Source: an uncultured Clostridia bacterium
GTDB taxonomy: Bacteria; Bacillota; Clostridia; UMGS1810
Direction of reading: 5' to 3'
Assembly (NCBI GenBank): GCA_934463165.1
Contig: CAKSJG010000003.1
Span: 108,852 to 172,851 of the forward strand
Length of the DNA stretch: 64,000 bases
This document shows positions 23,662 to 31,239 of this stretch, piece by piece; positions within the stretch are counted from its first letter, which is position 1; each line of letters starts with the position of its first letter. The position numbers were made by a program, and so were the translations under genes. The notes beneath the pieces are model-generated. The model was given only the letters and a program-made list of their open reading frames with translations, had not been told where the DNA came from and searched no databases.

Positions 23662-25908
23662 TTATTCCCGGCAGATACTCTCGGCACGGATAATATATGC
23701 CTCCTGCTCTTCCTTTGACAAATTATTCCAAAGAACATTCCATCCGGATACACGCACCTGCAGATTTTTGTATTTTTCAGGATGCTTTTGTGCATCGCGG
23801 AGCATTTTGCTGCTGAAAATGTTAAACTGAATACACAGTCCTCCGTTTTTCATGTAATTAATTATTAATCCGTATACTGCGTCAAGCCCTTCATCCCCGG
23901 TTATTACGGAGGGGTGAAGCATAACATCAAGCACATGCGCCTCCGAAAACATATACGGCGAAGCCTTAAGCACGGAATGGATCATTGCTGTGACGCCCTT
24001 GCGTTCCGTGCCGACTGACGGTGCTGCGTTTTTGGAGCATTCTTCGCCCATTTTTCTTCCGTCGGGAGTTGCCTCAGTCAGTTTTCCCTGAGAAATAAAA
24101 TGAAGCGTTGACGGTACTCCCACCTTGTATATTCCTCCGCGGCTGTTTTTCTGTCCGGTTACATACATAGAGAACCAATTATACATCGCGCAGGCGTATA
24201 TATCTGCCTCCTCGTCGTTATTTCCGTATTTATGAGCATTTATTGCTTTTAAACGCAGAGCTTCATATCCGTCCCAGTTATTTTTTAAAGCGTCTCTCAG
24301 TTCGGTAAGTGTCGTTTCCTTTTTTTCAAAAACCAGTTCCTTAACAGCTACGACGGAATTGACAGCGGTTGCGAATGAACATAATAAAATTGATGATGTC
24401 GGATATTTCATTCCGAATGCATATGCATCCGTAATTTTTTCAAGACTTCCTTCAATTGTTGCGGAGAGCATAACCGAGGGATTTATCTCTGCAACGCGGT
24501 GTTCATATTTTCGTGCCATTTCCATGGCATTATCCAATATATATGCCCATTGCTTAAGAAAGGCCGAATAAAATTCTTCAAAACTATGGAAATTCTCTAT
24601 GCTTCCTGTTTTCAGACCGATTTGCTTTCCGGTAACTGTATCGATTCCGTTGTTAAATACATAACATACTGCTTTTGCCGCGTTGGGGAGAGATGATATC
24701 ATGCATGCCTCATTTGCACGAATATGGGTTTCGTTACATCCGCTGATATCGCAGTCTCTGGCTTCCTCATATGTTGCGCCGCAGCAGCTCATCAATGATT
24801 TAATTATTCCCGGCATACAGCAAAAGACAAAGCTTGTGTTTCCGTTTCGTATTATTTTTAAAACACGTACTATCAAATCTTTAGGTGTATTATAATCAAT
24901 TTTTATCTGTATTTTGGGATTGTAGATATTGAGACTTTCGTATACCTCTAAAATATCGTATGTAAAATCCGTTATATCCGTTTTGTTATCAAAATCCGTG
25001 CCGCACAGATAAAACGGTTGTCCCCAGTAATCACCGATTGCGGAAAACTGCAAAAAAAAGTAGGCCAGGAATTTTTTTATTTCACCTTTTGTATATGTTC
25101 CGTTTTCTATGTCCGTTTTATAATAAGAATACAAACTGCGGTCAAGACCGTTTCCCAAAGAACGGGCCCGAAATTGCTCAATTGATTCCGAACACATGTA
25201 ATAGATATACATCAGCTGCAGTGCATCAAATATATTTTTTGGCGCCCCTTCGTATAAATGCCTTAGACTTTGCGCTATGCACTCCGATTTGTCACTTTTA
25301 TGCTCCGAGGCATATCGGTACAGTCTTTTTACAAGGCGCAGCATTGCTTCGTATTCAATTTCAATTGAATCAAAAAATGCCTGCTGATCTTTGTTTAATA
25401 TTTTTTTCTTTTCGTGACTTTTTCGGATTCTTCGCGCTCTGTCCAAAAGACCGGTAAATCCGAGGGCAAGTATGTCGGTCCAATTGGGAACATCGTGTGC
25501 CATATCAAGCCACATGGCTGCCGTTCCAGATTCTTCATAATCGAACATTCTTGCTTTTATATCGGGCATTTTGTCGAACACATCATCATACCATTTTGAT
25601 ATAAATGTTTTATTAAGCGGCTGAGCCCAATTATACATTCCGATAAAATAGTCATGCTTATTTACGTCAATCCGCATATTGTCAAGAACAAAGGCAAAAC
25701 CTTTTGCTTTTGCGACGCAATGGGGTAAGCCGCGGGTCTTTTCATACAGTTCATTCAGTTTTGATTCCATTTCTGCATCGGAAAGACCGGTGGATTCGTC
25801 ATATTCATAACCGTGATACGGAAAACGGTCAAACGGATCAAACGGTTCGTCCGTATTATGATACTTGTTTTCAATATAATGTCTGTCAGCTTCGCTTATG
25901 CTGCTCAC
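23662..25908 (-). CDS. Glycyl radical enzyme of eliminase type, unknown substrate
   Basis: 748-residue enzyme of the pyruvate formate-lyase superfamily. The glycyl radical site is RVSGW with Gly722, 26 residues from the end. The catalytic loop is DISGCNETH with Cys391 and Glu393; a Cys-x-Glu pair marks the C-O/C-N lyases (glycerol, propanediol, choline, hydroxyproline and isethionate enzymes) rather than pyruvate formate-lyase, which has Cys-Cys. The third position of GCNE is Asn where known enzymes usually have a hydrophobic residue. Nearby TGKQIGLKTG and SFEEFYSAFLKQ match the family. Start is GTG with GAGAGGTGATG upstream. No microcompartment shell genes are nearby. It is the first gene of the operon, and the substrate is not deducible, but the neighbours point to a sugar-linked compound. 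Confidence 0.92.
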   Translation of the reverse strand: MSSISEADRHYIENKYHNTDEPFDPFDRFPYHGYEYDESTGLSDAEMESKLNELYEKTRGLPHCVAKAKGFAFVLDNMRIDVNKHDYFIGMYNWAQPLNKTFISKWYDDVFDKMPDIKARMFDYEESGTAAMWLDMAHDVPNWTDILALGFTGLLDRARRIRKSHEKKKILNKDQQAFFDSIEIEYEAMLRLVKRLYRYASEHKSDKSECIAQSLRHLYEGAPKNIFDALQLMYIYYMCSESIEQFRARSLGNGLDRSLYSYYKTDIENGTYTKGEIKKFLAYFFLQFSAIGDYWGQPFYLCGTDFDNKTDITDFTYDILEVYESLNIYNPKIQIKIDYNTPKDLIVRVLKIIRNGNTSFVFCCMPGIIKSLMSCCGATYEEARDCDISGCNETHIRANEACMISSLPNAAKAVCYVFNNGIDTVTGKQIGLKTGSIENFHSFEEFYSAFLKQWAYILDNAMEMARKYEHRVAEINPSVMLSATIEGSLEKITDAYAFGMKYPTSSILLCSFATAVNSVVAVKELVFEKKETTLTELRDALKNNWDGYEALRLKAINAHKYGNNDEEADIYACAMYNWFSMYVTGQKNSRGGIYKVGVPSTLHFISQGKLTEATPDGRKMGEECSKNAAPSVGTERKGVTAMIHSVLKASPYMFSEAHVLDVMLHPSVITGDEGLDAVYGLIINYMKNGGLCIQFNIFSSKMLRDAQKHPEKYKNLQVRVSGWNVLWNNLSKEEQEAYIIRAESICRE

Positions 25909-25943
25909 AATACATCACCTCTCAGATTTATTTTATAATCAAT

Positions 25944-25971
25944 ATTGTACAGCATTATGAAATTTTGTAAA
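25944..25971 (-). promoter_or_regulatory. Candidate promoter of the glycyl radical operon
   Basis: On the minus strand TTTACA (25971-25966) and TACAAT (25949-25944) are 16 bases apart. The -35 lies in a tandem TGTAAATGTAAA (25966-25977), and an ATGTA/TACAT inverted pair follows toward 25988. These could be sites for the AraC protein encoded divergently. Confidence 0.5.
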
Positions 25972-26011
25972 TGTAAAAAAATATACATTTTGTGTTTTTT
26001 CGAACAAAAAA

Positions 26012-26040
26012 TTGACATTACAATTATAACATGTTATAAT
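26012..26040 (+). promoter_or_regulatory. Consensus promoter of the araC-type gene with operator palindrome
   Basis: TTGACA (26012-26017) and TATAAT (26035-26040) are 17 bases apart. The perfect 18-bp palindrome ATTATAACATGTTATAAT (26023-26040) ends in the -10 box, so a protein bound there would block this promoter. Confidence 0.8.
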
Positions 26041-26076
26041 TTTCATAATTAAATCTGAAATGAAACGGAGAATGTT

Positions 26077-26859
26077 ATGAATTTGTTTGATTGGATGAAA
26101 AACATACGTATAAGTGACATAACCTTTATTAATACATATGTTGCCTTTAAAAATAATTATCCCATGAACAACAAAGGCAGATACCGGCACGGTTTGCTTT
26201 ATACCGTATCCGGAACGGAAAAGTATCATTTTTCCGACAGAAATATTTCTGCATCTGCGAATACGGTTTTGTATATACCCGAAGGCGAAAAGTATGAGAT
26301 TGATTTCAGCGGGGAAAAAGGCGTTGTAATAACAATTGATTTTGAATTATTGTCCGAAGGCGGACGGGAAGCGTTTCTCATCGGCTTGCCGAATGAAAAT
26401 GAAATTAAACCGTGTTTTATCGATGCCGAAAAAAACTGGTTCAGAAAAAGGGATGGATATAATATCACGTGTATGTCGCTTTTATACAAAATTTTTGCTT
26501 CACTTATCAAATACGAAGACGCATATTTAAATTCAAAAAAATATTCAAAAATCAACGGTGCGGTAAATTATCTGCATAAGCATTATACCGAAAGTGACTT
26601 TAAAATAGGCGGGTTGTCCGGAATGTCAAATATAAGCTTAAAATATTTTGAGACTCTTTTTAAACAAAAATTTAAAATGACACCCAAGGAATATGTGATA
26701 ATGCTGAAAATTGAAAGGGCAAAGGGCTTGCTTTTAAACGAAAAACACTCTGTCGGTGAAATTGCCGCCCAGCTCGGGTATTGCGATATTTATCATTTTT
26801 GCAAGACATTCAAAAATCAAACGGGCTGCACTCCGAGCGAATTCAGACAGAACCGGTAA
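26077..26859 (+). CDS. AraC-family regulator, divergent from the glycyl radical operon
   Basis: 260-residue transcription factor. The N-terminal cupin-like sensing domain (about 1-140) has the YTVSGTEKYHFSDRNISASAN and VLYIPEGEKYEIDF blocks typical of sugar-responsive AraC proteins. The C-terminal pair of helix-turn-helix motifs (about 160-258) is clear: FKIGGLSGMSNISLKYFETL, then VGEIAAQLGYCDIYHFCKTF and the ending TGCTPSEFRQNR. Its divergent position makes it the likely activator of the operon at 19085-25908. Confidence 0.92.
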   Translation: MNLFDWMKNIRISDITFINTYVAFKNNYPMNNKGRYRHGLLYTVSGTEKYHFSDRNISASANTVLYIPEGEKYEIDFSGEKGVVITIDFELLSEGGREAFLIGLPNENEIKPCFIDAEKNWFRKRDGYNITCMSLLYKIFASLIKYEDAYLNSKKYSKINGAVNYLHKHYTESDFKIGGLSGMSNISLKYFETLFKQKFKMTPKEYVIMLKIERAKGLLLNEKHSVGEIAAQLGYCDIYHFCKTFKNQTGCTPSEFRQNR

Positions 26860-26913
26860 CCGGAAGAATTTTTGCTTGCCGGAATATTTTACATAAATTT
26901 TACATTTGAATTG

Positions 26914-26942
26914 TTGATAAGAAAGATACGGTATGTTATAAT
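26914..26942 (+). promoter_or_regulatory. Promoter for the Na/phosphate cotransporter gene
   Basis: TTGATA (26914-26919) and TATAAT (26937-26942) with a 17-base spacer, 59 bases before the start codon. Confidence 0.65.
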
Positions 26943-27001
26943 ATAGCCTGTAACAGAATGTTATGAATTATACTTATTGCCCGAACGGGGAGGAAAACAT
27001 A

Positions 27002-28750
27002 ATGGATATTTTTAAGTTTTTGACTCTTATAGGAGGTCTTTGCCTGTTTCTTTTCGGAATGAATGTTATGGGAGAAGCCCTTGAAAGAAGAGCAGGCAGC
27101 AGTCTTAAGTTGATTCTCGGAAAGCTTACGAAAAACAAAATGATGGGATTTCTGACAGGTCTTGCCGTAACGTCTATCATACAAAGTTCATCTGCAACAA
27201 CGGTAATGGTTGTCGGATTTGTAAATTCGGGTCTTATGACACTGAGGCAGTCCATAGGAGTTATAATGGGGGCAAACATCGGTACTACCGTTACGGCATG
27301 GATTCTCAGTCTCGGCGGTATATCTGGTGATAATATTGTTGTTCAGCTTTTAAAGCCGACATCGTTTACACCTGTTCTGGCGCTTGTGGGAACGATTCTT
27401 CTTATGTTCGGAAAAACGAGTAAAAAGAAAGATACGGGAACAATACTTCTCGGTTTTGCAACGCTTATGTTCGGTATGGAAACAATGTCGGGTTCTGTAT
27501 CGGGGCTTGCGAAGATTCCCGCTTTCTGCAATTTATTTATTATGTTTAAAAATCCGATTTTCGGTGTGCTTGCGGGAGCTGTGCTTACGGCCGTTATTCA
27601 GTCGAGCTCCGCATCCGTCGGTATACTCCAGGCTCTTTCCGTTACCGGTCAGGTTTCATATGCAGCTGCAGTGCCGATTATAATGGGTCAAAATATCGGA
27701 ACATGTATAACGGCGATTTTATCATCCGTCAGCACAAACAAAAATGCAAAGCGTGCGGCTGTTGTGCATCTTTCTTTTAATGTTATCGGAACAATTGTTT
27801 GGCTTTCGGTATTTACGCTTGTATCCGCACTTGTAAAACCCGCAATTCTTAACGAGTCGGCTTCTTATGTCGGAATTGCAATAGCTCATTCGATGTTTAA
27901 CATTGCATGTACGGTTTTACTTCTGCCTATGTCGGGTCTTCTTGAAAAGCTTGCCGTTAAGCTCGTTCCCGATTCTGATAAAAAAGAAAAAATCGCGGAG
28001 CTTGACGAAAGGCTTCTTATGACTCCCGCGGTCGCAATTGACAGATGCAATACGCTTGTCTGTGAAATGGCATCGCTTGCAGTTTCTTCAATGAATGATT
28101 CAATTTCCATGCTGGAAAAGTACAATCCGTCTGTTGCCGAAAAAATACGTAAGTCCGAAGAAAAGGTCGATCACTATGAAGACATTCTCGGAACGTATCT
28201 TGTAAAACTCAGCGGTTTGCAGGTGAGTGACAGCGACAGCATTAATGCTTCCAAGCTTTTAAAAGCAATCGGAGATTTTGAGAGAATATCGGATCACAGC
28301 GTAAATATTCTTGAATCTGCCGAAGAACTCAATGAAAAAGACATAAAATTTACGGAATCCGCAAGAGATGAACTTAATGTTTTATGCAATGCCGTTTCGG
28401 AAATTCTTGATCTTGCATATGATTCTTTCAGAAATAATAACGTTGATACTGCAAAAAAAGTGGAACCGCTTGAACAGGTAATAGATAATCTTCGAAGCAA
28501 AATGAGAGACGGTCATATACGCCGTCTGCAAAAGGGAAAGTGTTCGATAGAGGCAGGCTTTGTATGGGCCGATTTGCTTACGAATCTTGAAAGAACGGCA
28601 GATCATTGCTCAAATATTGCAGTTTGTACAATCGATGCAAAAGAGCATAATATGAATATCCATGAATCGATGAAGACAATAAAAAGCGAAAGTGAATTTT
28701 TCGGTAAGCTTTATAAGGTTTATGCAGATAAATATTGCATCGGCGAATAA
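27002..28750 (+). CDS. Na/Pi cotransporter family protein with PhoU-like tail
   Basis: 582-residue sodium-coupled phosphate transporter of the NptA/YjbB type. The two QSSSA transport motifs are seen as IIQSSSATTVMV (about residue 58) and AVIQSSSASVGIL (about residue 198), in two inverted halves of membrane helices. From about residue 335 a PhoU-like helical domain follows, including LLKAIGDFERISDHSVNI and LLTNLERTADHCSNIAV. The start at 27002 has GGGGAGGAAAA upstream; an in-frame ATG at 26963 overlaps the region just after the promoter and would add 13 unlikely residues. Confidence 0.92.
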   Translation: MDIFKFLTLIGGLCLFLFGMNVMGEALERRAGSSLKLILGKLTKNKMMGFLTGLAVTSIIQSSSATTVMVVGFVNSGLMTLRQSIGVIMGANIGTTVTAWILSLGGISGDNIVVQLLKPTSFTPVLALVGTILLMFGKTSKKKDTGTILLGFATLMFGMETMSGSVSGLAKIPAFCNLFIMFKNPIFGVLAGAVLTAVIQSSSASVGILQALSVTGQVSYAAAVPIIMGQNIGTCITAILSSVSTNKNAKRAAVVHLSFNVIGTIVWLSVFTLVSALVKPAILNESASYVGIAIAHSMFNIACTVLLLPMSGLLEKLAVKLVPDSDKKEKIAELDERLLMTPAVAIDRCNTLVCEMASLAVSSMNDSISMLEKYNPSVAEKIRKSEEKVDHYEDILGTYLVKLSGLQVSDSDSINASKLLKAIGDFERISDHSVNILESAEELNEKDIKFTESARDELNVLCNAVSEILDLAYDSFRNNNVDTAKKVEPLEQVIDNLRSKMRDGHIRRLQKGKCSIEAGFVWADLLTNLERTADHCSNIAVCTIDAKEHNMNIHESMKTIKSESEFFGKLYKVYADKYCIGE

Positions 28751-28881
28751 GACTGCCTGATTTTCAAATTTTGATGCAGAGTACATATGCCGGTATATAT
28801 GTATTGTCAAATAAGTATGCAGCTCACGGAGTAAGCATAAAATAAGAAAGAATTTTAAAGATGAATCAGAGAGGTGTTTTT

Positions 28882-30021
28882 ATGAGTTTTTTACTTGAAA
28901 GTTTTCTTGCGGTGACGTGGCAGCAAGGGGTTATGTATATTATCGGAATACTTTTGATATATCTTGCAATATCAAAGGATTATGAACCGTCTCTTTTACT
29001 CCCGATGGGATTCGGTGCAATTCTCGTCAATCTGCCGTTTTCGGGTGTTTTGAATCAGACGATAGAAGGTATAGGTCAGGTTAACGGGATTATACAGTGG
29101 CTGTACGATACGGGAATAGGAGCATCGGAGGCAATGCCGCTTTTGCTTTTTATAGGAATCGGCGCAATGATAGATTTCGGACCGCTTCTTTCAAATCCGA
29201 AAATGTTTTTGTTCGGTGCTGCAGCGCAGTTCGGCATATTTTTTGTTGTGGCTGTTGCCGTAATTCTCGGATTTGACTTAAAGGATGCGGCGTCAATAGG
29301 CATAATCGGTGCAGCCGACGGCCCGACGTCAATACTTGTTTCTCAGGTTTTAAAATCAAACTACATAGGTCCGATTGCAGTTGCGGCATATTCATATATG
29401 GCGCTGGTTCCGATCATCCAGCCTGTGGCGATTAAAGCCGTTACCACAAAAAAAGAAAGACAGATTAAAATGTCGTATAATCCGGCAAATGTTTCAAAGT
29501 TTTTAAGAATATCATTCCCTATAATCGTAACGTTTATTTCCGGTTTTATTGCTCCGTCTTCCGTTTCGCTTGTCGGCTTCCTTATGTTCGGAAATTTACT
29601 CAGGGAATGCGGCGTACTTAATTCCCTTTCCGAATGTGCGCAAAAGGTTCTTGCCAATCTTGTTACGCTTCTGCTCGGAATAACAATATCGTTCAGCATG
29701 GTTGCCGAAAGCTTTGTAAATATCAGCACACTGATTATAATGGCTCTCGGGCTTGTTGCTTTTGTGTTTGACACAATAGCCGGTGTAATGTTTGCAAAAA
29801 TACTTAATGTTTTCACAAAAAATAAGATGAACCCCATGGTCGGAGCCGCAGGAATTTCGGCATTTCCGATGTCGGCGAGGGTTGTTCAGAAGCTCGGACA
29901 GGAAGCCGATAATCAGAATTTCCTTTTGATGCATGCTGTCGGCGCAAACGTTTCGGGGCAGATCGCGTCGGTTCTTGCCGGCGGAATGATTCTGAATCTT
30001 ATTCCACAGTTGTTGAAATAG
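28882..30021 (+). CDS. Sodium-pumping decarboxylase beta subunit (OadB/GcdB/MmdB family)
   Basis: 379-residue membrane subunit that couples carboxybiotin decarboxylation to sodium export. The ion-binding block IGAADGPTSILVSQVL, with its key aspartate, is at about residue 145; the helices NPKMFLFGAAAQFG and PMVGAAGISAFPMSARVVQK are typical. The ATG at 28882 has AGAGAGGTG upstream. A tiny gamma-like gene follows, but no alpha (carboxyltransferase) or biotin-carrier gene is adjacent in the window, so the enzyme it belongs to is unknown. Confidence 0.93.
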   Translation: MSFLLESFLAVTWQQGVMYIIGILLIYLAISKDYEPSLLLPMGFGAILVNLPFSGVLNQTIEGIGQVNGIIQWLYDTGIGASEAMPLLLFIGIGAMIDFGPLLSNPKMFLFGAAAQFGIFFVVAVAVILGFDLKDAASIGIIGAADGPTSILVSQVLKSNYIGPIAVAAYSYMALVPIIQPVAIKAVTTKKERQIKMSYNPANVSKFLRISFPIIVTFISGFIAPSSVSLVGFLMFGNLLRECGVLNSLSECAQKVLANLVTLLLGITISFSMVAESFVNISTLIIMALGLVAFVFDTIAGVMFAKILNVFTKNKMNPMVGAAGISAFPMSARVVQKLGQEADNQNFLLMHAVGANVSGQIASVLAGGMILNLIPQLLK

Positions 30022-30040
30022 TCTGAAAGAGGTGTTTGTT

Positions 30041-30160
30041 ATGAACTGTACTGATTTAAATTCGGCGCTTAATCTTATGTGGCAGGGAATGCTCGGAATT
30101 TTTATTGTTATGGCGGCAATAGCGCTTATTGTTTATTTATTTACAAAAATATCAAAGTGA
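30041..30160 (+). CDS. 39-residue OadG-like small membrane subunit
   Basis: A short gene beginning MNCTDLNSALNLMWQGMLGI and ending LFTKISK. One transmembrane helix covers about residues 17-34, and the WQGMLGIFIVM pattern resembles the start of sodium-pump decarboxylase gamma subunits (GMxGIFxV). AAGAGGTG precedes the ATG by 8 bases, and the gene is 19 bases after the beta subunit. The usual charged tail is missing, so it would be a minimal assembly subunit. Confidence 0.75.
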   Translation: MNCTDLNSALNLMWQGMLGIFIVMAAIALIVYLFTKISK

Positions 30161-30163
30161 TAA

Positions 30164-30209
30164 AAAAGAGCCCTGCGGTAAATCAATGAATTTACCGCAG
30201 GGCTCTTTT
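30164..30209. terminator. Perfect 20-bp bidirectional terminator
   Basis: AAAAGAGCCCTGCGGTAAAT (30164-30183) pairs perfectly with 30190-30209 around a 6-base loop, with A- and T-runs at the ends. It closes the decarboxylase genes and the minus-strand holA-comEC unit. Confidence 0.92.
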
Positions 30210-30225
30210 GAAAATTAAATATGTT

Positions 30226-31224
30226 TTATCTGCACATTTCGGCAAATATTATTTCAATCTGAGTCCATCCGTCTCCGGTTCCGAATTTGATTTTTCTGTT
30301 TGTTTCTTCGCACAAATACAAAATTTTATCAATGTCGCCAAGACTCATGTTTTTTATTGCCGATAAATCTTTTGACACGAAATACGGAGCCGCCTTTATT
30401 TTAGATGCAATGTCTTTTGCGCTCATTGTTTTTGAGAGTATTTTCTCTTTTCTGTATTGGTTGTATTTTGAAAAAACTGCCCCGTTTATCATTATCGGTT
30501 CTTCTTTTAAAAGCTTAAGCTCGCTAAGCTTTTCGCCGGCTTCTTTAAATTTTTTCCTCAGGCAGTCGTCTATCATGTCAAAGGTTTGCCTCTGAAGCGG
30601 CTTGCAGCAGCAGATATTAATATCATCCTTGGTTATTTTTTTTGTTTTCGAGGCATATGCACACAGCTTATCTGCCTCATTTTTCAGAAAATACATGCTT
30701 TCGGATGTGCTGTCTATCATGTAAGACGCGTCCTCTGCCGAAATTGCTGTCTTGTTTTTTGAACAATAGTTTATAACCCAGCGCACGAGCTTGCTCTTTT
30801 CCTGAATGGGAAATTCATCCACGGAATAATTTTTAAGTATTTCTTTGTATACGGCGCTCCTCTTATCCGCGCTTTCTTCCGAAAAAATAACAACTGCATA
30901 ATCGGGAATGTCTTTAAGCGTTTCAAGCCAGAACTTTTTATCTGTTTCGTTAATCTTTTTAAGAAGTCCGCTGTCTTTAATAACAATAATTTTTTTCTCG
31001 CTCATGCAGGGGTATGTGCTCAAAAAATCTTCTATTTCATCATTTTTCGGGGCACGTGAACTGTATTTTATATAATTGAAATCCGCAAAAGATTTATCAA
31101 GCAGAGAATTAACAGCCGCATTGCAATAATAATCGCGCAAAAATGCTTCTTCGCCGAGAAGTAAATATACACCCGACAGTGACGAAGAATCGGTATCTTT
31201 TTTTATTTTTATCGGTTTATCCAT
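30226..31224 (-). CDS. holA: DNA polymerase III delta subunit
   Basis: 332-residue clamp-loader subunit that opens the sliding clamp. The N-terminal block YLLLGEEAFLRDYYCNAAVN and the central AAA-like fold (KKIIVIKDSGLL) are typical, as is the C-terminal helical end LGDIDKILYLCEETNRKIKFGTGDGW. It follows comEC by 15 bases on the minus strand, a conserved order in Bacillota. Confidence 0.92.
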   Translation of the reverse strand: MDKPIKIKKDTDSSSLSGVYLLLGEEAFLRDYYCNAAVNSLLDKSFADFNYIKYSSRAPKNDEIEDFLSTYPCMSEKKIIVIKDSGLLKKINETDKKFWLETLKDIPDYAVVIFSEESADKRSAVYKEILKNYSVDEFPIQEKSKLVRWVINYCSKNKTAISAEDASYMIDSTSESMYFLKNEADKLCAYASKTKKITKDDINICCCKPLQRQTFDMIDDCLRKKFKEAGEKLSELKLLKEEPIMINGAVFSKYNQYRKEKILSKTMSAKDIASKIKAAPYFVSKDLSAIKNMSLGDIDKILYLCEETNRKIKFGTGDGWTQIEIIFAEMCR

Positions 31225-31239
31225 GTATGGCCTCCTCCG

